NCBI RefSeq assembly: GCF_025961205.1
Contig: NZ_JAOQNH010000001.1
Location: 1,016,001 to 1,080,000, forward strand
Direction of reading: 5' to 3'
Length of the DNA: 64,000 nt
DNA from: Azospirillum fermentarium
GTDB lineage: Bacteria > Pseudomonadota > Alphaproteobacteria > Azospirillales > Azospirillaceae
Shown piece after piece: positions 39,120-47,637 of the stretch (its first letter is position 1; every line of letters starts with the position of its first letter). Under the pieces are notes generated by a model. The model searched no databases. It had not been told where the DNA came from and saw nothing but the letters and a program-made list of their open reading frames with translations. Position numbers and translations under genes: made by a program.

Positions 39120-40013
39120 ATGAGCCGCGATATCCCCCTCGAGTCCTACATCGTCCGCCCCGATCCCGCCGACGCCCGCCTGACCCGCCGGGTGTCGGGG
39201 CTGGATCAGGACGGCGCCCCCATCGACACCGCCGTCACCGTGGAACGGCCCCTGACCCTGTATCTCAACGGGCAGGAAATCGTGACCATGATGACCATCG
39301 GCGATTACCCCGACTGTCTGGCGGTGGGGTACCTGCTGAACCAGAACATGCTGCGCGCCGACGACGTGGTGACCGGCGTGGACGTGGACGAGGAGACGGA
39401 CACGGTGGTGGTCCGCACGGCCCGCGCCACCGATTACGAAGCCAAGCTGAAGAAGAAGACGCTGACGTCCGGCTGCGCCCAGGGCACCGCCTTCGGCGAC
39501 GTGATGGAGGTGTTCGACACCGTGCGGCTGGACCCGGATGCCCGCATCCGCACCTCGTGGCTGCGCACCCTGTCCAGGACCATCAACCTGACCCCCAGCC
39601 TGTATCTGGAGGCCGGCGCCATCCACGGCAGCGTCCTGTGCCGCCAGGACGTGCCGCTCCTTTATATGGAGGACGTCGGACGCCACAACGCGGTGGACAA
39701 GGTGCGCGGCTACATGCACCTGAACGGCGTGGCACCCGAGGACAAGATCTTCTACACCACCGGGCGGCTGACCAGCGAGATGGTCATCAAGACGGTGCAG
39801 ATGCGCATCCCCATCCTGGTGTCGCGCTCGGGCTTCACCGCCTGGGGGGTGGAACTGGCGCGGCAGGCCGGGCTGACCTTGATCGGGCGGGCCAAGGGCC
39901 GGCGGTTCATCGCGCTGGCCGGCACCGAACGCATCGTCTTCGACGCCCCCCCGGCGGACGGCACGGACGAGGACCGCCGCCACCAGCGCAAGGGAAGCCG
40001 CGATGACGACTGA
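39120..40013 (+). CDS. fdhD: Formate dehydrogenase accessory sulfurtransferase FdhD
   Basis: A 297-residue protein that in E. coli moves sulfur from IscS to the molybdenum cofactor of formate dehydrogenase. Conserved blocks include VERPLTLYLNGQEI, MMTIGDYPDCLAVGYLL, EDVGRHNAVDKVRGY and TGRLTSEMVIKTVQM. The sulfur-carrying loop reads SGCAQGT with one cysteine (Cys 119) instead of the CxxC of E. coli. It is divergent from the polyferredoxin gene and overlaps mobA by 11 bases. Confidence 0.93.
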   Translation: MSRDIPLESYIVRPDPADARLTRRVSGLDQDGAPIDTAVTVERPLTLYLNGQEIVTMMTIGDYPDCLAVGYLLNQNMLRADDVVTGVDVDEETDTVVVRTARATDYEAKLKKKTLTSGCAQGTAFGDVMEVFDTVRLDPDARIRTSWLRTLSRTINLTPSLYLEAGAIHGSVLCRQDVPLLYMEDVGRHNAVDKVRGYMHLNGVAPEDKIFYTTGRLTSEMVIKTVQMRIPILVSRSGFTAWGVELARQAGLTLIGRAKGRRFIALAGTERIVFDAPPADGTDEDRRHQRKGSRDDD

Positions 40014-40638
40014 GTCCGTCGCGGGCGTGCTGCTGGCCGGCGGCCTGTCCCGCCGCATGGGCGGGGGGGACAAGAGCCTGCTGACGCTGGGCGGCCAGCC
40101 CATCCTGTCCCGCGTCATCGCCGCCGCCCGCCCGCAGGTGGGGGCGCTGGTGCTGAACGCCAACGGCGACCCGTCCCGTTTCGCGGAGACCGGCCTGCCC
40201 GTCGCCGCGGATGTGGTGGAGGGATACGCCGGTCCCCTGGCCGGCGTGCTGACCGGGATGGACTGGGCGGCGGCCAACGCCCCCGGTGCGGTGTGGGTGG
40301 CCAGCTTCGCCACCGACACCCCGTTCCTGCCCGCCGATCTGGTGGAACGCCTGCTGCGCGCGGTGCGGGACGAGGGGGCGGATCTGGCCTGCGCCCGGTC
40401 GGGCGGGCGGGACCACCCGGTGTTCGGGCTGTGGCCGGTGCGTCTGGCCGGCGACCTGCGCCGCGCCATGGTGGAGGAGGGGATGCGCAAGGTGGACGCC
40501 TGGACCGCCCGCTACCGGCTGGCGGTGGCCGAGTTCGATTCGCATCCCGTCGATCCGTTCTTCAACGCCAACCGCCCCGCCGATCTGGCCGAGGCCGAAC
40601 GGTTGCTGGCCCGAGTCCCGCCCCTGACCCGTCCCTGA
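40003..40638 (+). CDS. mobA: Molybdenum cofactor guanylyltransferase
   Basis: A 211-residue nucleotidyltransferase that attaches GMP to molybdopterin. The GTP-binding N-terminus is VLLAGGLSRRMGGGDKSLL. A second conserved block is FATDTPFLPADLV with the metal-binding Asp, and FFNANRPADLAEAE closes the domain. It overlaps the end of fdhD by 11 bases, so translation is probably coupled. The end product (bis-MGD) is the cofactor form used by formate dehydrogenases, matching the neighbours. Confidence 0.93.
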   Translation: MTTESVAGVLLAGGLSRRMGGGDKSLLTLGGQPILSRVIAAARPQVGALVLNANGDPSRFAETGLPVAADVVEGYAGPLAGVLTGMDWAAANAPGAVWVASFATDTPFLPADLVERLLRAVRDEGADLACARSGGRDHPVFGLWPVRLAGDLRRAMVEEGMRKVDAWTARYRLAVAEFDSHPVDPFFNANRPADLAEAERLLARVPPLTRP

Positions 40639-40649
40639 CCCGCCGTTAT

Positions 40650-40760
40650 GCCGCCATCCGTGTGCGGCGGATGCGCGCACGGATGGCGGCGGTGCAGCAC
40701 AAACCCGCTCATTTCCGTACCGGAAACCGGCGGCGGACCGCCCCCGCCGGGCGGTCCGCC
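40650..40760. repeat. Two GC hairpins downstream of mobA
   Basis: First stem 40650-40662 with 40678-40690 (13 bp perfect). Second stem 40732-40742 with 40750-40760 (11 bp perfect). Neither is followed by a proper T-run, so they may be factor-dependent terminators or REP-like units. The rest of the gap to 41022 becomes AT-rich near 40945-40975, as expected for the promoter of the next receptor gene, but no clear -35/-10 pair stands out. Confidence 0.5.
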
Positions 40761-41022
40761 GCAATTATTTCGATACCGAATGGTCTCCGGCGATGTCTTA
40801 TGACTCAAAGGGTTGTTAACGGTCGCGCAACATTGATTCGCCCCCCGTGACGGGCCAATTCACGAATCCGCAATGCTTTTTCCGCTCCTGGGTTGGTTCG
40901 TAACCATGCGACAGGCTGTCTCTTTCCCTTGCTGCGTTTACCCCGTCATATTTATTTAAAAAAATTTACCGGAATTACCGGGCAATCACAAAGAACCCGG
41001 CCATGTGTGAGGAGCGCAACCC

Positions 41023-43167
41023 GTGCTTGAGCGTGTCAGCATCAAGGGGAAACTATCCATCATCCTCGGCGTGTCCGCCGCCGGGTTGGTGCTCGTGCTT
41101 TTGGTCAGCCTGTTCGGGTTGCGCGAAGAGATGATGCGCGACCGTCAGGACAAGACCCGCAGCGTGGTGGAGGTGGCCTATACCCTGGTCGCCCATTACG
41201 AAGCGCTGTCGCGGTCGGGCGCCATGACCCCCGACGCCGCCAAGGCCGGCGCCATCGCCGCGCTGAAGACGCTGCGCTATGCCGGGGACGAGTATTTCTT
41301 CATCAGCGACCTGACCCCCCGCATGGTGATGCACCCGTTCAAACCGGAACTGGACGGCAAGGATCTGTCGCAGAACGCCGACCCCAACGGCAAGCGGCTG
41401 TTCGTGGAATTCGCCGCGGTGGCCAGGGACGGCGGCCAGGGCTTCGTCGATTACATGTGGCCCAAGCCCGGTGCCGCGGAGCCGGTGGCCAAGCTCAGCT
41501 ATGTCCGCGGCTTCCAGCCGTGGGGCTGGGTCATCGGGTCGGGCATCTACATCGACGACGTGGATTCGGCGTTCTGGGCGGCGGCGTTCCGGCTGGGGGC
41601 CATCGGGCTGGTGCTGACGCTGGCCGCCGCCGCGCTGGCGGTGATGGTGTCGCGGGTGGTGATCCACGGCCTGACCGGCATGACGGCGGTGATGCAGCGG
41701 CTGGCCGACGGCGACACGTCGCTGGAGGTGCCGGCCCAGGACCATCAGGACGAGATCGGCGCCATGGCCCGCACCATGGAGGTGTTCCGCCAGCACATGA
41801 TGGAGCTTCAGCGCCATTGGGAGCGGCAGCAGATCGAACACCGCGTCACCGAACAGCGCGCCCGCGCCCTGGAACGGCTGACCGAACGCTTCGACCAGAC
41901 CATCACCCGCATGGTGGGCACCGTGTCCACCGCGGTGGAGGGGCTGGAGGAGACGGCGGCCACCCTGACCAACACCGCCGACCGCAACATGCAGCAGGCG
42001 GCTTCCGTCGCCGGGGCCTCGCAGCAGGCGTCCGCCAACGTGCAGACCGTGGCCGCCGCGGCGGAGGAACTGTCGGGCGCCATCGCCGAGATCAGCCATC
42101 AGGTCACCGTCAGCTCCGAAATCTCCAACCGCGCGGTGGAGGCGTCGCACCGCGCCGACCAGCAGATCGCCCGTCTGGGCGACGCGGCCCAGCGCATCGG
42201 CGACGTGGCCGGCCTCATCACCTCCATCGCCAGCCAGACCAACCTGCTGGCGCTCAACGCCACCATCGAGGCGGCGCGGGCCGGCGAGATGGGCAAGGGC
42301 TTCGCCGTGGTGGCGGGGGAGGTGAAGAACCTCGCCGGCCAGACCGCCAAGGCGACCGAGGACATCCTGACCCAGATTTCCGACGTGCAGCAGGCGACAT
42401 CCTCCGCCGTGGAGGCCATCCGCGAAATCGCCGCCATCATCGGGCAGAGCGACGAGATCGGCACCTCCATCGCCGCGGCGGTGCAGGAACAGGGGGCCGC
42501 CACCGGCGAGATCGCCCGCTCGGCCAGCGAGGCGGCGGTGGGCACCGAGCAGGTGTCGGTCAGCATCGGCGGCGTGTCGGCTTCGGCGCTGGAAACCGAG
42601 CAGGCGGCCAAGACCGTGCTGGGGGCGGCCCACAGCCTGACCACCCAGGCCGGCGCTCTGCAGGATCTGGTGGACAGCTTCCTGGTGAATGTGGAGGCCA
42701 TCAACGCCGCCCGCATCGACGACATGCTGGTCGACGATGCCTCCAGCGTCTACATGCCCTGGAGCGACGCCCTGTCCGTGGGGCAGGAGGACATCGACAA
42801 CGACCACATGATCCTGATCGGGCTGGTCAACCGCGTCCACGGCGCGGTCCAGGGCAAGCAGGGCAAGGACGCGCTGCTGCAGGCCGTGGATCAGCTGATC
42901 GCCTACACCGCCCTGCACTTCGAGCAGGAGGAAAAGCTGATGCAGGACGCGGGCTATCCCGGCCTGCCGGCCCACAAGAAGCTGCACGACGCCCTGACCG
43001 CGCGGGCCAAGGATCTCCGCCGCCGCCTGGACGCCGGCCAGCCGTCGGTGGGCGAGGAGCTGATGGCGCTGATCAAGGAATGGCTGTGCGACCACATCCA
43101 GCGCCACGACACCAAGGTCGGCGCGTTCCTGACCGGGCGCTCCGGCGGGGAGCGGATGGCCGCATAA
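41023..43167 (+). CDS. Chemotaxis receptor fused to bacteriohemerythrin
   Basis: 714 residues from a GTG with GAGGAG 9 bases upstream. TM1 (~12-34), a periplasmic sCache domain (~40-185, [11 protein letters not shown] and [15 protein letters not shown]), TM2, HAMP, and the signalling bundle with [21 protein letters not shown] cytosolic hemerythrin domain follows (~580-705): [15 protein letters not shown] (first His at 595), [21 protein letters not shown] and HIQRHDTK supply the usual di-iron ligands. It probably senses oxygen or redox as DcrH does, combined with a periplasmic ligand. The Cache part is related to the receptor at 35047. Confidence 0.93.
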   Translation: MLERVSIKGKLSIILGVSAAGLVLVLLVSLFGLREEMMRDRQDKTRSVVEVAYTLVAHYEALSRSGAMTPDAAKAGAIAALKTLRYAGDEYFFISDLTPRMVMHPFKPELDGKDLSQNADPNGKRLFVEFAAVARDGGQGFVDYMWPKPGAAEPVAKLSYVRGFQPWGWVIGSGIYIDDVDSAFWAAAFRLGAIGLVLTLAAAALAVMVSRVVIHGLTGMTAVMQRLADGDTSLEVPAQDHQDEIGAMARTMEVFRQHMMELQRHWERQQIEHRVTEQRARALERLTERFDQTITRMVGTVSTAVEGLEETAATLTNTADRNMQQAASVAGASQQASANVQTVAAAAEELSGAIAEISHQVTVSSEISNRAVEASHRADQQIARLGDAAQRIGDVAGLITSIASQTNLLALNATIEAARAGEMGKGFAVVAGEVKNLAGQTAKATEDILTQISDVQQATSSAVEAIREIAAIIGQSDEIGTSIAAAVQEQGAATGEIARSASEAAVGTEQVSVSIGGVSASALETEQAAKTVLGAAHSLTTQAGALQDLVDSFLVNVEAINAARIDDMLVDDASSVYMPWSDALSVGQEDIDNDHMILIGLVNRVHGAVQGKQGKDALLQAVDQLIAYTALHFEQEEKLMQDAGYPGLPAHKKLHDALTARAKDLRRRLDAGQPSVGEELMALIKEWLCDHIQRHDTKVGAFLTGRSGGERMAA

Positions 43168-43189
43168 GAAAGAAACCCTCTCCTCCCTT

Positions 43190-43286
43190 CCCTCTCCCCG
43201 CCGGGGAGAGGGTGGCCCGGAGGGCCGGGTGAGGGCCGATTTCCGCGCGGAACGCCCGAGAATCGAGCCGCAAGGCTCGTGAAATG
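43190..43286. repeat. REP-like repeat flanking the 107-bp element
   Basis: The palindrome CCCTCTCCCCGCCGGGGAGAG is at 43190-43210, then GTGAGGGCCG and CCGCGCGGAACGCCCG blocks shared with the repeat at 34857-35030. Related sequence resumes after the 107-bp element (43394-43435). The latter element therefore appears inserted into this one. Confidence 0.65.
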
Positions 43287-43393
43287 TTAGAGTGTGATCG
43301 GTTCAAACGGAATCGTTTGAAGCGTGAATCACACGGGAAAACCAAAAGCTTAGAGTCCTTCAGGTGCTTCAATAAGCACCTGAAGGACTCTAA
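43287..43393. repeat. 107-bp palindromic element, copy A
   Basis: Identical over 107 bases to 51852-51958. It starts TTAGAGT and ends ACTCTAA (inverted ends). It contains a TTCAAACG-GAAT-CGTTTGAA hairpin and finishes in a perfect 20-bp stem with a 4-base loop (43350-43369 with 43374-43393). It encodes nothing. It is a MITE- or REP-like mobile repeat. Confidence 0.92.
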
Positions 43394-43433
43394 ATCTTGC
43401 GTTGCCCGCAACGGTTTCCGGCCCTCTCCCCCC

Positions 43434-44459
43434 TTACCCGGTGGGAAGGGTGCCTTCCATCCGCGCCGCCGTCCGCAGGCGGCTGGGGGGCAGGGCGTGC
43501 AGCCGGTTCCAGGCACGGCGGAACTGGCGGGTGGAGGCGAAGCCGGCGCGCTCCGCCACCGTTTCCATGTCCAGCCGCGTGGCGGTCAGCAGGTCGTGGG
43601 CCAGGGCCACCCGCAGGCGGTTCACGTAATCGGTGACGCTCATCCCCGCATGCTCGTTGAACAGGCGCGACAGGTGCCGCGGGCTGGCCCCCGCCGCCCG
43701 CGCCAGCGCGCCGACGGTCCAGTCGCGGGCGGGATCGGCGGCCACCGCGTCCTGCGCCCGGTGAACGGCGGGGTGCAGGTGGTTGCGCCCTTCCAGCCAG
43801 GGGGAAAGCTGCGGGTCGCCGCCGGCCCGGCGGGCATAGACCACCAGATAGCGGGCCACCGCCGCCGCCACCCCGTGTCCCACCCGCCGGGCCACCAGCT
43901 GCAGCATCAGGTCGATGCCGGCGGTGATGCCGGCGCTGGTCAGCCGCTCCCCGTCCTCCACATAGAGCCGGTTGTCCAGCACCCGCGCCCCCGGCGCCAG
44001 CCGGGCGAGGTCGGCGGTGCAGCCGTGGTGGGTGGTGCAGTCGTGGCCGCTGAGCAGCCCGGCCCGCGCCGCCAGCAGGGCGCCGGAGCAGATGGTCATC
44101 AGCGTCACCCCCGGACGGACCACCGCCCGCAGCCACGCGGCGATGGTCTCCTCGTCCGCCTGGCCGTCCGCGGGTGAGGCGGTGGGGGCGCCCAGCGTCA
44201 CCGCGGTGTTGCCCGGCACCACCACCAGCGCCCCGTCGGGCACCGCGGCGGGCAATGCCCCCAGCCCCGCCAGTTCCAGCCCCACCGAACTCAGCACCCG
44301 CGGTGACGGGGCGGCGTAGGTGACGGCGAAGCGCACCCGGTCCTGCTCCAGATTGGCCTTGCGCAGCACCTCCACCGGCCCCGCCACGTCCAGCAGCAGC
44401 ACCCGCGGCGGGACGACGGCGACGACGGGAATGATGGTGGGGGCGGTGGAGGTGCTCAT
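43434..44459 (-). CDS. GlxA-type AraC-family regulator with DJ-1/PfpI domain
   Basis: 341 residues. The N-terminal DJ-1/PfpI-like domain (~10-185) has the family start VVPPRVLLLDVAGPVEVL and a TICSGALLAARAGLL segment with the Cys usual in this fold. The C-terminal AraC double helix-turn-helix (~235-335) includes RHLSRLFNEHAGMSVTDYV and AERAGFASTRQFRRAW. It probably binds DNA as an activator whose N-domain senses a metabolite. It starts 8 bases after the isochorismatase-like gene, so the two form an operon. Confidence 0.9.
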   Translation of the reverse strand: MSTSTAPTIIPVVAVVPPRVLLLDVAGPVEVLRKANLEQDRVRFAVTYAAPSPRVLSSVGLELAGLGALPAAVPDGALVVVPGNTAVTLGAPTASPADGQADEETIAAWLRAVVRPGVTLMTICSGALLAARAGLLSGHDCTTHHGCTADLARLAPGARVLDNRLYVEDGERLTSAGITAGIDLMLQLVARRVGHGVAAAVARYLVVYARRAGGDPQLSPWLEGRNHLHPAVHRAQDAVAADPARDWTVGALARAAGASPRHLSRLFNEHAGMSVTDYVNRLRVALAHDLLTATRLDMETVAERAGFASTRQFRRAWNRLHALPPSRLRTAARMEGTLPTG

Positions 44460-44467
44460 GGCGGTGC

Positions 44468-45013
44468 TCAGCCCTCCAGGGCCTGTTCGACGGTGGCGAT
44501 GCGGGCGAAGCGCCCGGCCAGCACCAGTTCGGTGCGGGCGCGGATCTCGTCCGGTGCCCAGGTGCGGCCCGCGGCGTCGGTCATGGGGAAGGTCAGCATG
44601 GCCTCGCCCACGTAATCCGCCGTGTAGCCCAGGTCGGAGGCGTGCCGAGTCGTGGTCTCGCAGCACTGTTCGGTGCGGATGCCGCTGACGATCACCCGGC
44701 GGATGCCCCGGCGGGTCAGCCACACGTCCAGCCCCGTGCCCACCAGCGCGCTGTGGCGGGTCTTGCGGAACACCGCGTCGGCGGGGACCGACAGGGGGGC
44801 CAGGGGCGTCACATACCCGGACGCTTCGGAAAACGGCCCCGTCTCCTCCACGTGGAAGATCTGCACCACGGGGATGCCGCGGGCCTTGGCGCCGTCGATC
44901 AGCGCCTGCTGCCGCTCCACATAGGCGTCCAGCCCGTCCGCCTGCCAATAGGGGCGGTGGCGGAACGATTCCTGCGCGTCGATGACCAGCAGTGCGGTAT
45001 CGGTATGGGACAT
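44468..45013 (-). CDS. Isochorismatase-like cysteine hydrolase
   Basis: A 181-residue single-domain cytosolic hydrolase. The catalytic triad of the family is visible: Asp in LLVIDAQESF, Lys in FRKTRHSAL and Cys in RTEQCCETTTRHA. Substrates in the family are isochorismate, nicotinamide or other small amides, and nothing here settles which. The start MSHTDTALLV has GAGAGAC upstream. An in-frame extension lacks conservation. It is co-transcribed with a GlxA-type regulator, which suggests inducible breakdown of a small amide. Confidence 0.85.
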   Translation of the reverse strand: MSHTDTALLVIDAQESFRHRPYWQADGLDAYVERQQALIDGAKARGIPVVQIFHVEETGPFSEASGYVTPLAPLSVPADAVFRKTRHSALVGTGLDVWLTRRGIRRVIVSGIRTEQCCETTTRHASDLGYTADYVGEAMLTFPMTDAAGRTWAPDEIRARTELVLAGRFARIATVEQALEG

Positions 45014-45191
45014 TTCGGTCTCTCGTATCGGGGTGAAGAATGGCCCCAGTGTACGGCTCCGGTCAAAGGCCGAAAGGCGGCCAGCCGACAAAGATGGGAC
45101 ACTTCGCGCCATGACCGTTTCCGCCCCCGCGCGTCATGCTGACGTTTTGCCCCCTTGACCGCGCCGGGGGCGGCACGGTTCAGTTGCGGGC

Positions 45192-45788
45192 ATGAAAAAC
45201 GCCCGTCTGATCCGAATCGCCCTTGCGTCCCTCGTCGGTCTGGCCGTTGCCGCCGGAATCGCGTGGTGGCAAGTCAACTCCGCCGCGCGGATGACCTCCA
45301 CCGGTCTGCCGCCGCTGGGCGGTCCCTTCACCCTGGTGGACCACACCGGGCGCACGGTGACCCAGGCCGATTTCGGCCCGGTGCTGCGGCTGATCTATTT
45401 CGGCTACACCTATTGCCCCGACGTCTGCCCGACCGAGCTGTCGGCTATGGCCGGCGCGCTCGACCGGCTGGGGGCGGACGGGAGCCGGGTCCAGCCGCTG
45501 TTCATCTCCATCGACCCGGCCCGCGACACCGTGCCGCACATGGCGGAGTATGTGCCGCTGTTCCATCCCCGTCTCATCGGGTTGACCGGATCGGCGGAGC
45601 AGGTGGCCGCCGCGGCCCGCGCCTACCGCGTCTATTATGCCAAGGCGCAGAATGGCGGGACGACGGACTATCTGATGGACCATTCAAGTTTCGTGTACCT
45701 GACCGCGCCCGACGGCACGGTGAAGACCGTTTTTCCGGCCAAGACCACGCCCGAAGCCATGGCCGAGGGTATCCGCAAGCAGTTGTGA
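45192..45788 (+). CDS. SCO1/SenC family copper chaperone
   Basis: 198 residues: an N-terminal membrane anchor (~7-25) and a periplasmic thioredoxin-like domain. The copper-binding CPDVC lies in GYTYCPDVCPTELS (~75), and the distal His is in MDHSSFVYL (~165). SCO proteins load copper into the CuA site of cytochrome c oxidase or guard against oxidative stress. No oxidase genes are adjacent. The F0 ATP-synthase operon begins 275 bases downstream with its own promoter. Confidence 0.92.
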   Translation: MKNARLIRIALASLVGLAVAAGIAWWQVNSAARMTSTGLPPLGGPFTLVDHTGRTVTQADFGPVLRLIYFGYTYCPDVCPTELSAMAGALDRLGADGSRVQPLFISIDPARDTVPHMAEYVPLFHPRLIGLTGSAEQVAAAARAYRVYYAKAQNGGTTDYLMDHSSFVYLTAPDGTVKTVFPAKTTPEAMAEGIRKQL

Positions 45789-45915
45789 GCGGGATCGCGC
45801 GGCGTTTGTGTCTTTTTTGCACGCGCGAGATCCCACAAAGGACGTAAGCCCTTGACCGGCAACGCTCAAGCGCCGGGTGCGCGGCCGGGCCGCACGGGCG
45901 GCGGAGGGTAATTAA

Positions 45916-45950
45916 GCTGCCGTTCCACACCGAAAATCGGGAACGGCAGC
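45916..45950. other. Inverted repeat between the SCO gene and the F0 operon
   Basis: Perfect 11-bp arms (45916-45926 and 45940-45950) with a 13-base loop and no T-run after it. It is either a weak terminator for the SCO gene or a regulatory site upstream of the atp promoter. Confidence 0.4.
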
Positions 45951-45983
45951 AGTATCAAGCACTTGTGTTTAAGGTTTTGCTTC

Positions 45984-46012
45984 TTGACAGGAAAGTGGCC
46001 TGTCCGTATGGT
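45984..46012 (+). promoter_or_regulatory. F0 operon promoter
   Basis: TTGACA (45984-45989), 17-base spacer, TATGGT (46007-46012), 51 bases before atpI. It is the best-matching housekeeping promoter in the window. Confidence 0.7.
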
Positions 46013-46063
46013 CGCGCCGCTTTCGCGTGGCGGCGAAACGGCCTGGGGGATGCTTAAAGCGTT

Positions 46064-46426
46064 ATGACAGACGACCAGCACCCGCCCTCGTTGGATGACC
46101 TCGACGCCCGGTTGCGCAAGGCGCGGGAACGGGAAACGCCCTCGGCCAAGGCCGGGCGCTATCACCGTTTGCCGCAGTCGCCCCTTGGGGTTGCCTGGCG
46201 GATCGGGACCGAACTGGTCGCTGCCATGATCGTCGGCGTCGGCGGCGGACTTCTGTTCGACCGTTGGCTGGGGACTGCACCGTGGGGCCTGGTGGTGATG
46301 TTCTTCCTGGGCGCTGCGGCCGGAGTTTTGAATGTGTACCGGTCCGTGACCGGGCTTGGTTACGCACCCGGCTATCGCCGGACCCATAGGGAAGACCACG
46401 ATCGCCCCCACGGCGACGGACAATAA
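46064..46426 (+). CDS. atpI: ATP synthase protein I
   Basis: A 120-residue small membrane protein with a charged N-terminus (~1-40) and two membrane segments (~45-65 and ~73-95) separated by FDRWLGTAPWG. The C-terminus is charged and His-rich. AtpI helps assemble the c-ring. It is the first gene of the F0 operon, 12 bases before atpB, as in other alphaproteobacteria. The ATG follows 51 bases after the predicted -10. Confidence 0.9.
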   Translation: MTDDQHPPSLDDLDARLRKARERETPSAKAGRYHRLPQSPLGVAWRIGTELVAAMIVGVGGGLLFDRWLGTAPWGLVVMFFLGAAAGVLNVYRSVTGLGYAPGYRRTHREDHDRPHGDGQ

Positions 46427-46438
46427 GCGAGGACGGCC

Positions 46439-47182
46439 TTGGATCCGCTGCATCAGTTCCAAATCAACCCGATCCTGCAAATCATTATCGGTGGGTTCGA
46501 CGTTTCGTTTTCGAACTCGGCCCTGTTCATGGTGATTGCGGTCGGCCTCATCTACGCCCTGCTGGTCCATGGCATGAAGGGGCGCGCGCTCGTCCCCGGC
46601 CGTCTCCAGTCGCTGGCCGAGATGTTCTACGAATTCGTGGCGAACATGGTGCGCGAGAACGCCGGCCATGACGCCCGCCCGTACTTCCCCTTCGTCTTCT
46701 CGGTGTTCATGTTCGTCCTGTTCGGCAACATGATCGGGATGATCCCCTACACCTTCACGTTCACCAGCCACATCATCGTGACGTTCGCCCTGGCGGCGAC
46801 GGTGTTCGTGTTCGTGACGATCCTGGCGCTGGTGAAGCACGGCCTGCACTTCTTCACGTTCTTCATGCCCCATGGCGCGCCCATCGCGCTGGCGCCGATC
46901 CTGATCCCCATCGAGGTGATCTCGTACCTGATGCGCCCGGTCAGCCTCTCCATCCGACTGTTCGCCAACATGATGGCGGGCCACACGATGCTGAAGGTGT
47001 TCGCCGGCTTCACGGTGCTGATGATCTCCGGCCTGGGTGCGGTCGGGTTCCTGGCGGGGCTGGTCCCGGTTGCGATCAACATCGCGCTCACCGGCTTCGA
47101 ATTCCTGGTCGCGTTCCTGCAAGCATACGTCTTCACGATCCTGACCTGCCTGTACATCCGCGATGCGCTGGAACTGCACTAA
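46439..47182 (+). CDS. atpB: ATP synthase F0 subunit a
   Basis: A 247-residue integral membrane subunit that forms the proton half-channels against the c-ring. The essential Arg lies in SLSIRLFANMMAGHT (~180-193). The final helix FEFLVAFLQAYVFTILTCLYI is typical. The start is TTG (46439) with GCGAGGA upstream. No ATG is available before the conserved N-terminal DPLHQFQI. It is part of the atpI-B-E-b'-F operon. Confidence 0.96.
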   Translation: MDPLHQFQINPILQIIIGGFDVSFSNSALFMVIAVGLIYALLVHGMKGRALVPGRLQSLAEMFYEFVANMVRENAGHDARPYFPFVFSVFMFVLFGNMIGMIPYTFTFTSHIIVTFALAATVFVFVTILALVKHGLHFFTFFMPHGAPIALAPILIPIEVISYLMRPVSLSIRLFANMMAGHTMLKVFAGFTVLMISGLGAVGFLAGLVPVAINIALTGFEFLVAFLQAYVFTILTCLYIRDALELH

Positions 47183-47262
47183 GCAGACCTAGGGTATCCC
47201 GGACGCTAAGTTGACGCCTATCCCATCATCCAGTTCACCTTTAAGACAGAGGATTGAGTACC

Positions 47263-47487
47263 ATGGAAGCTGAAGCCGCCAAGTTCGTCGGCGCCGGTCT
47301 GGCCGTCATCGCCCTCGCTGGCGTCGGCATGGGCATCGGCAACATCTTCTCGACCCTGATCGGCTCGATCGCCCGCAACCCGGCCGTGCAGCCCAAGGTG
47401 TTCCCGATCGGCATTCTGGGCTTCGCGCTGACGGAAGCCGTGGCGCTGTTCGCGCTGCTGATCGCCTTCCTGATCCTGTTCGCCTAA
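47263..47487 (+). CDS. atpE: ATP synthase F0 subunit c
   Basis: A 74-residue two-helix hairpin that forms the proton-driven rotor ring. Helix 1 has the glycine-packed [19 protein letters not shown], the polar loop is RNPAVQPK, and helix 2 carries the ion-binding Glu 58 in [15 protein letters not shown]. The ATG at 47263 is chosen. A TTG 9 bases earlier is also in frame. The surrounding Gly pattern and lack of a Na+-binding Gln fit a proton-type ring. Confidence 0.97.
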   Translation: MEAEAAKFVGAGLAVIALAGVGMGIGNIFSTLIGSIARNPAVQPKVFPIGILGFALTEAVALFALLIAFLILFA

Positions 47488-47550
47488 GGCACCCGGTGCG
47501 GGGCCGGACGGGTTCGCCCGCCCGGTTCCGCCGGTCAGAACAAAAGCTAT

Positions 47551-47613
47551 GCCGCCGGGACAACCGGCGGCACACGCTCTGACGCGGCGCCGGCCCATCG
47601 GGTTTGGCGCCGC
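47551..47613 (+). other. Two hairpins between atpE and the b' gene
   Basis: Stem 1 is 47551-47558 with 47564-47571, and stem 2 is 47584-47591 with 47606-47613, inside a 150-base gap. They could stabilise the atpE message or reduce read-through, giving more c than b/b' subunit. Confidence 0.5.
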
Positions 47614-47637
47614 ACCTTTGCCTTGGGGGACCGATCA

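Noticed and set aside
43390..44136. Alternative minus-strand frame over the AraC-type regulator
   Set aside because: Composition is Pro/Arg/Gly-rich. The overlapping frame with DJ-1 and AraC motifs is the real gene.
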